64,000 nt of DNA. It comes from Streptacidiphilus melanogenes (GTDB lineage Bacteria > Actinomycetota > Actinomycetes > Streptomycetales > Streptomycetaceae). Position numbers and translations under genes: made by a program. Below the pieces are notes generated by a model. It saw only the letters and a list, made by a program, of their open reading frames with translations, ran no database searches and was not told the DNA's origin. Positions 52,687 to 62,097 of the stretch are shown in pieces. Within the stretch, counting starts at the first letter, position 1. Each line of letters opens with the position of its first letter. Where the stretch lies: positions 267,927 to 331,926 of the forward strand of contig NZ_BBPP01000001.1 in NCBI RefSeq assembly GCF_000787835.1, read 5' to 3'.

Positions 52687-54186
52687 ATGACCACGATCGA
52701 CAACGAGGAAGTGCCCACGGGCATGGGGGCGGTGGGTCTCGCACACGCCCGCGGGCACGGCTCCGGCCTCTCCTCCCCGGCCAGCACCCCGGCGGTGCGC
52801 GGCGGTACCGGCGTCCCGGTCACGCTGCTCGCGGTCGACATGCTGGCCGGCGTCGGCGCGCTCGCGGTGGTCCTCCCGGGGGGCGCCGTGGCCACCCTGC
52901 GCGCCGCATGCGGACTGCTGCCGGTCCTGGTGCTGATGTACTCCACGGGCGGGCAGTACCGGCTGCGTCTCGCGCCCTCGGTGCTGGACGAACTGCCGGG
53001 TCTGGCCGGGCGCGCCGCCATCGCCCTCGCCTTCGCGCTCACCCTGGAACGCTGCCTGCAGACCCTGTTGCTGCCCTTCGCCCTGCCCACGGTCATCCCG
53101 GCCGACATCCGCGTGCTGACGCTGCTCCTCGGAGTCCATCTCGCGCTGGACTCCGCCGGTCGCGCGGCCGTCTACCGGTCGCTGCGCGCGCGACGCCGTC
53201 GCGCCCCCCGGCCGACCCTCATCGCCGGAGCGGGCCACGTCGGCCAGCGGGTCGCCGCCGCGCTGCTGGAGCACCCGGAGTACGGGCTGCGCCCGGTCGG
53301 GTTCGTCGACGCCGACCCGCTCTTCCTGCCCGCCGACTTCCCCGTTCCGGTGGTCGGCGGACCGGAGGCCCTGATCCGCGAGCTGCCGCGGGGCGGCATC
53401 CGCGACGTGATCCTCACCGGCGGCGGCGCCGACGAGGACTGGGCCCCGCAGATGCTGCGCACGGCCACGGACTTCGGCTGTGACGTCTGGTTCGTGCCGT
53501 CCTTCCCCGACTACGCCGCCTTCGAGCACGCCGGCCGTCGCACCGCCGTCGGCGACCACCTGTGGGGCTTCCCCTGCCTGCGGCTGGGCAGCAGCCCGAT
53601 GGAGCGGCCCAGCTGGGCGGTCAAGCGGGCGTTCGACGCGTGCTGCGCGGGCCTCGGGCTGCTGGTGCTCTCCCCGGTGCTGCTGCTCTGCGCGGGTGCC
53701 GTGCGGCTCGAGGGCGGCCCCGGGGTGATCTTCCGTCAGGAGCGGATCGGCCTGGACGGAAGGCCCTTCACGGTGCTGAAGTTCCGCACGCTCCGGCCGG
53801 TCGACGAACACGAGTCGGCCACCCGCTGGAACATCTCCGACGACCACCGGCTCGGCCCGGTCGGGCGGTTCCTGCGCCGCGCCTCGCTCGACGAACTGCC
53901 GCAGCTCTGGAACGTGCTGCGCGGCGAGATGAGCCTGGTCGGCCCGAGGCCGGAGCGCCCGTACTTCGTGATGCGCTTCGCCCAGGCCTACCCGCGCTAC
54001 CGCGAGCGCCACCGCGTCCCGGTCGGCCTGACCGGTTTCGCCCAGGTCAACGGCCTGCGCGGGGACACCTCCATCGAGGACCGGGCGCGGTTCGACAACT
54101 ACTACATCGACAGCTGGAGCCTGTGGCAGGACGTCAAGATCCTGCTCCGCACGGTGCTCGCTGTTCTGCGGACGGACGGGAGTTGA
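52687..54186 (+). CDS. Exopolysaccharide polyprenyl glycosylphosphotransferase (WbaP/ExoY type)
   Basis: 499 residues from ATG 52687; ATG 52636 is an alternative. N-terminal four-to-five TM region (about 45-160), CoA-binding-like domain LIAGAGHVGQRVAAALLEHPEYGLRPVGFVD, and a C-terminal bacterial sugar transferase domain: KRAFDACCAGLGLL, FRQERIGLDGRPFTVLKFRT, SLDELPQLWNVLRGEMSLVGPRP. It starts repeat-unit synthesis by moving a sugar-1-phosphate to undecaprenyl phosphate. An AT-rich 150-nt gap precedes it and may hold a second promoter. Confidence 0.94.
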   Translation: MTTIDNEEVPTGMGAVGLAHARGHGSGLSSPASTPAVRGGTGVPVTLLAVDMLAGVGALAVVLPGGAVATLRAACGLLPVLVLMYSTGGQYRLRLAPSVLDELPGLAGRAAIALAFALTLERCLQTLLLPFALPTVIPADIRVLTLLLGVHLALDSAGRAAVYRSLRARRRRAPRPTLIAGAGHVGQRVAAALLEHPEYGLRPVGFVDADPLFLPADFPVPVVGGPEALIRELPRGGIRDVILTGGGADEDWAPQMLRTATDFGCDVWFVPSFPDYAAFEHAGRRTAVGDHLWGFPCLRLGSSPMERPSWAVKRAFDACCAGLGLLVLSPVLLLCAGAVRLEGGPGVIFRQERIGLDGRPFTVLKFRTLRPVDEHESATRWNISDDHRLGPVGRFLRRASLDELPQLWNVLRGEMSLVGPRPERPYFVMRFAQAYPRYRERHRVPVGLTGFAQVNGLRGDTSIEDRARFDNYYIDSWSLWQDVKILLRTVLAVLRTDGS

Positions 54187-54190
54187 CGGG

Positions 54191-55585
54191 GTGTCCCCAC
54201 AACTGGGACAGCGGGCCCGGCCGGGAGGCGCGCTGCGGGGCGGGTCGGCCGCGGGGCTGCTGCCGCGGGTGCGCGCGGCGCTGAGCCCGGCGCAGCTGGT
54301 CGCGCTGACGATCCTGCTGGTCTGCGTGCCGACGGGGGAGCAGGACGTGACCGCCGCGGTGCACGTGACGCCGGCGGACGTCGGGTCGACGGTGCTGGTC
54401 GCGGCCACGCTGCCGCTCGCGCTGTGGCGGCGGACGCGCTTCCTGGGCCACTCGACGGCGCTGCTCCTCGGCGGCGTGCTGCTGGCCGTCGGCATGGCGA
54501 CCGCTGCCTCGCAGGACCCGCACGAGAGCCTCTCGGGCTTCGTGCGCTTCGTGCAGATCTTCGTGATCGTGCCGGCCGCCGTCGCCTACGCCGTCCGCGA
54601 CCGCCGCGACCTGAGGCTGGCGCTGACCGCCTTCGCGGCGGCCGCGCTGGTCGAGGGCGCGGTCGGCGTCGAGCAGTACCTGACCGGAACCGGCGCGTCC
54701 TACGCGGGCGGAGACTCCCGCGCGGTCGGCACCTTCGGTGCGCAGGACGTGATGGCGATGTCCGTGGTGGTCAGCTTCGGTCTGCTGGCCGCGCTCGGCC
54801 TGTCGTTGGAGGCGCGCCGCGAGCGGCGGCGCAGGGCCTCGGCCTGGTGGACGCTGGCGGCCGCGGCCCTGGCCGTGCCGCTCGCGCTCTCCTTCAGCCG
54901 CGGCAGCTGGATCGCCACGGCCGTCGCCGTGACGCTGATGCTGGCGCTCGCCGACGTCCGGCTGCTGCTGCGCGGCGGCGTCGTCCTGGCGGCGGCCGGG
55001 GTCGTGCTGCTCGGCGGGCTCACCGCCGCAGGCGTGGTCGGCAACGGCAACGGCGGGGACGGCACGGTGGCGGCCAGGCTCAGCAGCATCGGCTCCGTCA
55101 CCGGTGAGGCCGACCAGTCCGTGACCGACCGCTACGACCTGTGGACCACCGCCGGACGGATCTGGCGCGAGCATCCGCTGACCGGCGTCGGCCCCAAGGA
55201 GTTCCCCGCCTTCCGCGACGCCCACGCCCCACTGCGGCTCTCCTCCGGCAGCGACACCGCCGGCGCGGGCGCGGGCTTCTCCCGCGAACCGCTGCTGTCG
55301 CCCCACAACATGTACATGCTGGTCCTCAGCGAGCAGGGCCTGATCGGCATCACCGCCTTCGCCGCGCTGATGCTCGGGACGTTGCTCGGCGCGCGCCGCA
55401 CGCCCGTCGTGGTCGGGCTGCTGATCTGGCAGCTGGTCGACTTCCTCTACGGCGACATCGGAGGCACCACCACCGTGCTGGTCTCGGTGGTGGTGGGCCT
55501 GTGCGCGTCGGCCGTGGCCCGGGGCGGACTGCCGGCCATCCCCGGACCGCGCAGTGAGCCCAGCTTGTGGGAGGCGACGCGGTGA
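54191..55585 (+). CDS. O-antigen-ligase-like polysaccharide polymerase (Wzy type)
   Basis: 464 residues from GTG 54191, 4 nt after the previous stop. About 11-12 TM helices with a large outer loop (about 285-370) containing the Wzy/WaaL-type WREHPLTGVGPKEFP and a HNMYML motif, both hallmarks of the O-antigen ligase/polymerase family. Likely polymerises flipped repeat units outside the membrane. Its stop overlaps the GTG of the flippase gene. Confidence 0.9.
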   Translation: MSPQLGQRARPGGALRGGSAAGLLPRVRAALSPAQLVALTILLVCVPTGEQDVTAAVHVTPADVGSTVLVAATLPLALWRRTRFLGHSTALLLGGVLLAVGMATAASQDPHESLSGFVRFVQIFVIVPAAVAYAVRDRRDLRLALTAFAAAALVEGAVGVEQYLTGTGASYAGGDSRAVGTFGAQDVMAMSVVVSFGLLAALGLSLEARRERRRRASAWWTLAAAALAVPLALSFSRGSWIATAVAVTLMLALADVRLLLRGGVVLAAAGVVLLGGLTAAGVVGNGNGGDGTVAARLSSIGSVTGEADQSVTDRYDLWTTAGRIWREHPLTGVGPKEFPAFRDAHAPLRLSSGSDTAGAGAGFSREPLLSPHNMYMLVLSEQGLIGITAFAALMLGTLLGARRTPVVVGLLIWQLVDFLYGDIGGTTTVLVSVVVGLCASAVARGGLPAIPGPRSEPSLWEATR

Positions 55586-57621
55586 GCGTCACCACCGCGG
55601 AGGACGCGACCGAGGAGGAGACCGGGGAGGCGGCCGTGCCCGCCGCCGAGCGGGGCCGCGGCTTCGTGGCCAAGGCCTTCGGCGTCACCGCGCTGTTCAG
55701 CGCGGCCGGTTCGGTCCTCGGCCTGGTGCGCGACCTGCTGCTGGCCCGCTTCTACGGAGCGGGCTCCGCGACCGACGCGTTCCTGGTCTCCTGGACCGTC
55801 CCCGAGACGGCGGCGCCGCTGCTCATCGAGGACGGCATGGCCTTCCTGACCGTCCCCGCCTTCAGCGCCGCGCTCGCGGCGCGCGGGCAGTCGGACGGCG
55901 GCCCGTCGGAGCGCGGCTCGTCGGCAGAGCACGGCGGGGACGCCGCCGACCCGGTCCGCGCCCTGGTCGCTGCGACGTTGCCGCCGCTGGCACTGGCACT
56001 GGCACTACTGTCGGCCCTGGTCGCGCTCGGCGCGCCGGTCATGGTCCACGTCCTCGCCCCGGGACTGGCGGACCCGCGGCTGGCGGTCGTCTGCACCCGG
56101 CTCGCCGCCGTCACGGTGCTGCCGTTCGGCCTCGTCGGCTACCTCGGTGCGGGCCTGCGCTCGCACCACCGCTTCACCCTGCCGGGCGCGGTCTACATCG
56201 CCTACAACGCCGGAATCCTGACGGTGATGCTGCTGCTCCACGCCAGCCTCGGCGTCCGCGCCGCGGCGGGCGGGGTGGCGCTCGGCAGCGTGCTGATGGT
56301 GGCCGTGCTGCTGCCCGCGTTCGCGCGCCACGTCAGCCGGGTGACCGTGCGTCGACTGCGCGCCGAGGCGCGCGGGTCGTGCGGGTGGCAACCGGTGCTG
56401 AACCCGATGGCGGTGCTGCCGGTGGTGCTGTTCACACTGACACGGCAGGCGCAGGTCTTCGTCGAGCGGTTCATCGGCTCCTCGCTGCCGCCCGGCACCA
56501 TCTCGCATCTGAACTACGCCGAGAAGGTCGCCCAGAACGTGATGATCATCGGGATCCTGGTCTGCACGGTGACCTTCCCGCTGATCGCCCGCGCGCTCGC
56601 CGAGGGCGACGTCCTGGGCGCGCGGACCCGCGTCGAGAAGGACCTCGGCGTCGTCGGCGCCGTCGTGCTGGCCGGCACGGTCGTCGTCTTCGCCTGCGCG
56701 CCGCAGCTGGTCGCGGTCCTGTTCGAGCGTGGGGCCTTCACCGCCGCCGACACCGCCGCGACGGCGCTGCTGATGCGCGTCTACTGCCTCGGCCTGCTGG
56801 CCCAGGGCCTGGTCGGCGCGCTGATCCGCCCCTACCTCGCGGCCCGTCCGGCGGTCGGCTTCGGCGGCGAGGGCCGCGCCCGCCCGCTCGACCGGACGGA
56901 CTGGCTGCCGATCTGGGCGATGGGCGCCGGTCTGCTGGTGACCATCGCGGTCGCCGCCGGTCTGACGCCCCACGTAGGCGCGGCCGGGCTCGCGGCCGGC
57001 AACGCCACCGGCATCAGCGTCACCGCCGTCCTGCTGCTCAGGGCCCTGCGGGCACGCGGCATCCCGGTGCGGCCGCGCGCCGTCCTCGGCGGCCAGCTGC
57101 GGCTGCTGCTGGCCGCGGCGGGTGCCGCCGTGCCCGCCTGGCTCGCCGCCAACATCCCGGGCCTGGACGCCGTGGGGGCGTTCCCGCCGTTGGTGCTCGG
57201 CACGCTCGCGGGACTGCTGTCCTTCCTCGCCCTGGCCGCGGCGTTGCGAGCCCCCGAGATCACCGGTGTCACCGGGGTGCTCGGCCCCGTGCGGGACCGG
57301 CTGGCCGCCGCCCGGCCGCCCGCCGCCGTGCGGCGTCGACGGCGCGGTCCGACTGGCGCGGCGCGACCCCGCTTCACCAGGCGAGGACAGGGCGAGCCCA
57401 CGCCCGCGCGCGGCTCCGGCGCGCGGGCACAGGGGCCTCAGGGTCCGGGTCATCGCAGCCCCGGGGCGCGAGCACCCGGGGACGGGCGCCGGGCGAACGC
57501 CCCAGGCGGCCGGCACGGGACCGGCCAGCTCGGCGCGGGCCCGCACGGGCTCGGTCCACACGGGGTCGGTCAACACAGCACAGGGATCGAACGAGCGACG
57601 GGAGAGGCTGATGGTCGCTGA
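55582..57621 (+). CDS. MurJ/MviN-family lipid flippase, probable Wzx role
   Basis: 679 residues from GTG 55582 (GTGA overlap; GGGAGG 7 nt upstream). The core (about 25-575) has 13-14 helices with MurJ features SVLGLVRDLLLARFYGAGSATDAFLVSW and a later ARPAVGFGGEG loop. A low-complexity Gly/Ala/Arg tail (about 585-679) ends with PHGLGPHGVGQH-type repeats. Located inside a polysaccharide operon between polymerase and deacetylase, it probably flips the lipid-linked repeat unit rather than lipid II. The end overlaps the deacetylase start by 11 nt. Confidence 0.9.
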   Translation: MSVTTAEDATEEETGEAAVPAAERGRGFVAKAFGVTALFSAAGSVLGLVRDLLLARFYGAGSATDAFLVSWTVPETAAPLLIEDGMAFLTVPAFSAALAARGQSDGGPSERGSSAEHGGDAADPVRALVAATLPPLALALALLSALVALGAPVMVHVLAPGLADPRLAVVCTRLAAVTVLPFGLVGYLGAGLRSHHRFTLPGAVYIAYNAGILTVMLLLHASLGVRAAAGGVALGSVLMVAVLLPAFARHVSRVTVRRLRAEARGSCGWQPVLNPMAVLPVVLFTLTRQAQVFVERFIGSSLPPGTISHLNYAEKVAQNVMIIGILVCTVTFPLIARALAEGDVLGARTRVEKDLGVVGAVVLAGTVVVFACAPQLVAVLFERGAFTAADTAATALLMRVYCLGLLAQGLVGALIRPYLAARPAVGFGGEGRARPLDRTDWLPIWAMGAGLLVTIAVAAGLTPHVGAAGLAAGNATGISVTAVLLLRALRARGIPVRPRAVLGGQLRLLLAAAGAAVPAWLAANIPGLDAVGAFPPLVLGTLAGLLSFLALAAALRAPEITGVTGVLGPVRDRLAAARPPAAVRRRRRGPTGAARPRFTRRGQGEPTPARGSGARAQGPQGPGHRSPGARAPGDGRRANAPGGRHGTGQLGAGPHGLGPHGVGQHSTGIERATGEADGR

Positions 57622-58453
57622 ACCGCTTCGGGGTGGGCTGCAGGCGGCGGGGGGCACGCCCCCGCCGGTGGACGCGGAAGAGCCGGCCAGACCGGACGTC
57701 GTCGCCCAGCCGCAGCCGGACGGGAGCGCCTCGCCGCGCCCCGCACTGCTCGGCCGCCCGCCGTGGACGCTGATGTACCACTCCGTCGACTCCGGCCCGC
57801 AGGACCCGTACCTGCTCACGGTCTCGCCGCAGCGCTTCGCCGCGCAACTGGCCTGGCTGCACCGGAACGGCCTGCGCGGGGTGTCCATGCGCGAACTGGT
57901 CCGCGCCTACGAGCAGCGCACCACCGACGGGTTGGTCGGCCTGACCTTCGACGACGGCTACGCCGACTTCCCGCGCCGGGTGCTCCCTGCCCTGCGGGCC
58001 CACGGCTTCACCGCGACCCTGTACGTCGTCGCCGGGCGCATGGGCGGTCACAACGTCTGGGACGCCGACGCCCCGCGCAAGCCGCTGGTGACCATCGAAC
58101 AGGTACGTCAACTGGCCGATGCCGGGGTGGAGATCGGCTCGCACGGGCTCAGTCACCGGCGGATGACCGGCCTCGGCGAGGAGGAGCTGGCCACCGAGGC
58201 GCGGCGCAGCCGCGAGGTGCTGGAGAGCGTCGTCCAGCGGCCCGTCACCGGCTTCTGCTACCCCTACGGGGCCGTCGACGCCGCCGCCGAGCGGGCCGTC
58301 GCCGCCGCGGGCTACGACTACGGCGCGGGCATCCGCCACCAGTCCACGACCAGCCGCTGGGCGCTGCCGCGGTGCTATGTCGGCGAGCGTGACGGCGGTC
58401 TGCGCCTGCGCGCCAAGCGCCTGCGCCACGCGTTGCGGGGGTGGTCCGCGTGA
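57611..58453 (+). CDS. Polysaccharide deacetylase (NodB/CE4 domain)
   Basis: 280 residues from ATG 57611 with GGGAGAGG upstream. NodB motifs: LTFDDGYADF (motif 1, Asp-Asp metal/base pair), EIGSHGLSHRRM (motif 2, H-x3-H), CYPYGAVDAA (motif 3) and a later YDYGAG. No signal peptide or TM is evident; the first 45 residues are disordered. It would deacetylate an N-acetylated sugar in the exopolysaccharide, pointing to an amino sugar in the repeat unit (inference). The TGA overlaps the next GTG. Confidence 0.92.
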   Translation: MVAEPLRGGLQAAGGTPPPVDAEEPARPDVVAQPQPDGSASPRPALLGRPPWTLMYHSVDSGPQDPYLLTVSPQRFAAQLAWLHRNGLRGVSMRELVRAYEQRTTDGLVGLTFDDGYADFPRRVLPALRAHGFTATLYVVAGRMGGHNVWDADAPRKPLVTIEQVRQLADAGVEIGSHGLSHRRMTGLGEEELATEARRSREVLESVVQRPVTGFCYPYGAVDAAAERAVAAAGYDYGAGIRHQSTTSRWALPRCYVGERDGGLRLRAKRLRHALRGWSA

Positions 58454-59706
58454 GCGGCCCCCGGCTGCGGGTCCTGCACGTCGTCACCGGCCTGCACGCG
58501 GGCGGCGCGGAGCAGCAGCTGCGACTGCTGCTGCGTCACCTGCCCGCCGGGATCGACTGCGAGGTCGTCGCGCTGTGCGACGCGGGCGCCGTGGCCGACG
58601 GCCTGCGCGCCGACGGCGTCACCGTGCACGAGCTGGACATGCGTGGCAACCGGGACCTGACGGCGCTGCCGCGCCTGGTCCGGCTGATCCGCGAGGGCCG
58701 CTACGACCTGGTGCACTGTCACCTGTACCGCGCCTGCGTCTACGGCCGGGTCGCCGCCCGGCTCGCGGGCGTCCGCGCGGTGCTGGCCACCGAGCACTCG
58801 CTCCAGCCCGGCCTGCTGGAGGGCCGGCGCACCGGCGCGACCGTGCGGCGGCTCTATCTGGCCACCGAGCGGCTCGGCCAGGTCACCATCGCCGTCTCCG
58901 AGGCGACGGCCCGTCAACTGCGGACCTGGGACGTGCCGGAGGAGCGCATCAGGGTCGTGCCCAACGGCATCGACCCCGCCGCGTACCGGGTCGAGCCGAC
59001 GCCCCGCGCGTCCCTCGGCCTGCCCGCCGACGCCTTCGTCGTCGGCGCGGTCGGCCGCCTCGTGCCCGGCAAGCGGTTCGACGTCCTGGTGGACGCGGTC
59101 GCGCTGCTCCCGCCCGAGGCGCACCTCCTGGTCGTCGGCACCGGACCCGAACGCGAGGCGCTGCTCGCGCAGGCCCGCGAGCGCGGCGTCGCCGACCGGG
59201 TCGTGCTGACCGGCGAGCGGGACGACGTGCCGGCGCTGCTGGCCACGATGGACGCGCTCGCCGCCCCCTCGGCGGGTGAGACCTTCGGCCTGGTCCTCGT
59301 CGAGGGCCTCGCCTCCGGCCTCCCCGTCTTCTGGTCCTCCGGCCCGGCGCTGGCCGAACTCCCGGTCCAGGAGCAGCTCGCCCTCGGCCGCGGCGGCAGC
59401 GCCCGCACCGAACCCACCGCCGCCGCGTACGCGGCGGCCCTGCGCCCGCTCCTCACCCGCCGTCCACCCCGCACCGTCGGCCCGGTCCCGGGCCGCTACG
59501 ACATCACCCGCCTCGCCCCCCGCGTCGCCGCGGTCTACGCCGAACTCGCGTGCGAGACCGCGCCGCGCGGCGGGAGTGTCCGGGCCGGGGGGACCGTCGG
59601 GGCACGACTCCAGGTGCCGCCCGCCCCCGTCCCGGCGCGGCCGGGCCCCGTGGCCGCCGCGCCGAGTGCATCGAACGTCACCGCATCGCACACCCGAAGG
59701 AGATGA
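58450..59706 (+). CDS. GT4-family glycosyltransferase (second)
   Basis: 418 residues from GTG 58450 in the GTGA overlap. LHVVTGLHAGGAEQQLRLLLRHL, HCHLYRACVYGR, VVPNGIDPAAY, VGAVGRLVPGKRFDVLVDAV and PSAGETFGLVLVEGLASGLPV are GT-B/GT4 signatures, with donor-site Glu residues in the last. About 50 C-terminal residues are low-complexity. Likely adds a second sugar to the lipid-linked repeat unit. Confidence 0.92.
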   Translation: MSGPRLRVLHVVTGLHAGGAEQQLRLLLRHLPAGIDCEVVALCDAGAVADGLRADGVTVHELDMRGNRDLTALPRLVRLIREGRYDLVHCHLYRACVYGRVAARLAGVRAVLATEHSLQPGLLEGRRTGATVRRLYLATERLGQVTIAVSEATARQLRTWDVPEERIRVVPNGIDPAAYRVEPTPRASLGLPADAFVVGAVGRLVPGKRFDVLVDAVALLPPEAHLLVVGTGPEREALLAQARERGVADRVVLTGERDDVPALLATMDALAAPSAGETFGLVLVEGLASGLPVFWSSGPALAELPVQEQLALGRGGSARTEPTAAAYAAALRPLLTRRPPRTVGPVPGRYDITRLAPRVAAVYAELACETAPRGGSVRAGGTVGARLQVPPAPVPARPGPVAAAPSASNVTASHTRRR

Positions 59707-59709
59707 CCC

Positions 59710-60432
59710 GTGCCCGACAGCGAGAAGCAGACCGCAGCCGCACCGTCAGCACCCGCGTCGCACGCCGCCGAGCGCCGGTCCGCGCTGCTGCGCTCGGCGC
59801 TGCGCCGGTGGTGGCCGCTGCTGGTGGCGGTGCCCGCGGGCGCCATGGCCGGTGGGGCGTACGCGCTGGTGGCCACCCCGCAGTACCAGTCCGACGCCTA
59901 CGTGATGGCCGTCGCCGACCAGGGCGCGGACAGCGCCTCCGCCGTCAGCTTCGCCTCGGCCTACGGCCGGGTCGTCGCGCAGCCGGAGATCCTGGCGAGC
60001 GCGGCCGCCGACACCGGTGTGCCGATGGGTGAGCTGGCCAAGGACGTCCAGGCACAGACCTCCCCGGACGCGCCGATGATCCAGATCACCGGCAGCGCGA
60101 GCTCCGCCCGGCTCGCCGCCGACGAGGCGAACGCGGTGGCCCGTTCGTTGGTCGACTTCGGCGGGACCACCGCGCAGCAGACGCACGTGCGGCTGATCGC
60201 GCTCGCCCAGGCCGCCGCGCCCGCGGCCCCGTCCTCGCCGTCCCGCAGCCTGGACGCCGCCGTCGGCGGCGCGGCGGGACTGCTGCTGGGCAGCCTTGCG
60301 CTGCTGACCCGTCCGGCGGCGGGAGGCGCGGCCGCCGAGCGCGGGGCACGGGGCGCCGCGACGCCGACCGGACCGGTCGACCCGGCGAACGTGCCCGAGC
60401 AGCAGCGCGAGTCCGCGGGGACGGGCGCATGA
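59710..60432 (+). CDS. Wzz-like chain-length/lipopolysaccharide biosynthesis membrane protein
   Basis: 240 residues from GTG 59710, with GAAGGAG 7 nt upstream. Two TM helices (about 38-58 and 177-198) flank an extracytoplasmic domain that begins ATPQYQSDAYVMA, the usual Wzz lead-in. A short disordered tail follows. No Walker motifs or Tyr cluster, so the kinase half of two-domain co-polymerases is absent. Expected to set polymer length with the Wzy-like protein. Confidence 0.85.
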   Translation: MPDSEKQTAAAPSAPASHAAERRSALLRSALRRWWPLLVAVPAGAMAGGAYALVATPQYQSDAYVMAVADQGADSASAVSFASAYGRVVAQPEILASAAADTGVPMGELAKDVQAQTSPDAPMIQITGSASSARLAADEANAVARSLVDFGGTTAQQTHVRLIALAQAAAPAAPSSPSRSLDAAVGGAAGLLLGSLALLTRPAAGGAAAERGARGAATPTGPVDPANVPEQQRESAGTGA

Positions 60433-61607
60433 CGACGGCGGTCCGCTCCGACGCGGCCGACGGCGGCCCCGCAGACGCCGCGCCGCGGTACGAGACCGAG
60501 GTCGTCCGCGACGGTCGCGCGCTGGAGGCGCTCGCGGGGGAGTGGAACGAGCTTCAGGAGCGCAGCCCCGGGGCGACGCCGTTCCAGTGCCACGCCTGGC
60601 TCTCCTCCTGGTGGCACAGCTACGGCCGACCGGGACGCCTGCGCGTGGTGACGGTCCGTCGGGACGGGGGGCTGATCGCGGTCGCGCCCTTCTACTGCGA
60701 CGGCGCGGTCCTGCGGCCGCTCGGCGCGGAGATCACCGACTTCCACGACGTGCTGCTGGACCGCGCGTGCCTGGACGAGGCGGCGCGGCGGCTGGCCGCC
60801 GCGCTCGCGGCGGAGCTGCGCGGCCCGTTCGCCCGGATCGACCTGCCGGAGGTCCGCGCGGACGCGGCGATCCATGCCGTGCTGGCCCACTGGCCCCGTT
60901 CGGCCCGCAAGCTGCCCGCATCCCTGGTCCAGCATCTGCCCAGCATGCCGATGGAGGAGCTGCTGACGCGGCTGCCCGGCCGCACCGCGCAGCGCACCAG
61001 GGTCAAGCTCCGCAAGCTGGCCGCGGCCGGCGTCGAGGTCCGTCTGGTGCCGCCGTGGGAGGCCCCGGAGTCGGTCGACCGCATGCTCGCCCTGCACGCC
61101 CTCCAGTGGCGTGACCGTGGCGCGACCCCGGAGCACATGCGGGAACGCTTCGCGTCCCACCTCCGCGCGGCGGCCACCGGCATGGCCGCGACCGAGCGCG
61201 CCCAACTGCGCGAGTACCGGCTCGACGGGCGTCTCATCGCCTGCGACCTGATGCTCCAGAGCCAGGCGATGGTCGCGCTCTACGTCTACGGCGTCCACCC
61301 CGAGGCGCGGGAGCGCGTCGACATCGCCGGCATGCTCTTCGGCGAGTCCCTCACCCACGCGGTCAACACCGGGCGCACGGAGGTGAGCCTGCTGCGCGGC
61401 GACGAGCCGTACAAGCAGCGCTGGCGTCCGGACCCGGCGCCCAACGAGCGCCTGCTCCTCGGGTCGGCCCCGACCGTCGCGGTCACCGTCTGCCTGGCGC
61501 GCGCGCAGGACCGGGCGAAGGACGTCGCCCGCCGTCGCATGCCGTGGCTGCGGGAGGTCAGGAACCACCTGCGCGTGGTCAAGGGCCGGGTCCTGCGGCA
61601 CGGATGA
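60429..61607 (+). CDS. CelD-like GNAT acyltransferase (Acetyltransf_6/FemAB-like)
   Basis: 392 residues from ATG 60429 overlapping the previous stop (ATGA). Two-lobed GNAT architecture; ATPFQCHAWLSSWWHSYG near residues 48-65 is characteristic of the cellulose-biosynthesis CelD group; the C-terminal lobe includes REYRLDGRLIACDLML and GDEPYKQRW (about 330). It likely acylates a sugar of the exopolysaccharide or its lipid-linked precursor (inference). Last gene of the operon, followed by a hairpin. Confidence 0.85.
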   Translation: MTTAVRSDAADGGPADAAPRYETEVVRDGRALEALAGEWNELQERSPGATPFQCHAWLSSWWHSYGRPGRLRVVTVRRDGGLIAVAPFYCDGAVLRPLGAEITDFHDVLLDRACLDEAARRLAAALAAELRGPFARIDLPEVRADAAIHAVLAHWPRSARKLPASLVQHLPSMPMEELLTRLPGRTAQRTRVKLRKLAAAGVEVRLVPPWEAPESVDRMLALHALQWRDRGATPEHMRERFASHLRAAATGMAATERAQLREYRLDGRLIACDLMLQSQAMVALYVYGVHPEARERVDIAGMLFGESLTHAVNTGRTEVSLLRGDEPYKQRWRPDPAPNERLLLGSAPTVAVTVCLARAQDRAKDVARRRMPWLREVRNHLRVVKGRVLRHG

Positions 61608-61610
61608 GCC

Positions 61611-61657
61611 GCGGCTCCGCCGCGTGGCGGCTCTTCGCGTCCACGCGGCGGAGCCGC
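61611..61657 (+). terminator. Perfect 17-bp hairpin terminator of the exopolysaccharide operon
   Basis: Arms 61611-61627 and 61641-61657 with a 13-nt loop, starting 3 nt after the acyltransferase stop codon. Confidence 0.85.
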
Positions 61658-61694
61658 ACGTCGCAGTGGGCCCCGCGTCTTCTAGTCTCCCTGT

Positions 61695-62027
61695 GTGGCC
61701 GTCACCCGCTCCGTCCTGCTCTTCGTCCTCGCCGCGATCGCCGAGATCGGTGGCTGCTGGCTGATCTGGCAGGCGGTGCGCGAGCACCGAAGCTGGCTGT
61801 TCGCCCTCGGCGGCGTCCTCGCCCTCGGCGCGTACGGCTTCGTCGCCGCCGCCCAGCCCGACTCCCACTTCGGCCGCGTCCTCGCCGCCTACGGCGGCGT
61901 CTTCGTCGCCGGCTCCCTCGCCTGGGGCATGCTCGTCGACGGCTTCCGCCCCAGCATGTGGGACTTCGTCGGCGCCGCCGTCTGCATCGTCGGCGCCAGC
62001 ATCATCATCTACCAGCCGCGCGCCTGA
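61695..62027 (+). CDS. YnfA-family (UPF0060) small membrane protein
   Basis: 110 residues, four TM helices. The family motif [12 protein letters not shown] opens the protein, and [39 protein letters not shown] closes it. Related to SMR-type small transporters; substrate unknown. It starts at GTG 61695 (or 61693). A TAGTCT box ends about 7 nt before the start codon and no ribosome site is present, so the mRNA may be leaderless. Confidence 0.93.
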   Translation: MAVTRSVLLFVLAAIAEIGGCWLIWQAVREHRSWLFALGGVLALGAYGFVAAAQPDSHFGRVLAAYGGVFVAGSLAWGMLVDGFRPSMWDFVGAAVCIVGASIIIYQPRA

Positions 62028-62097
62028 GGCCGGTCCGGTCACGACACGCGCGCTGACTGTCGCCGTGAGGCGGTGACCAGCGCCTACGGTGGCGTTC

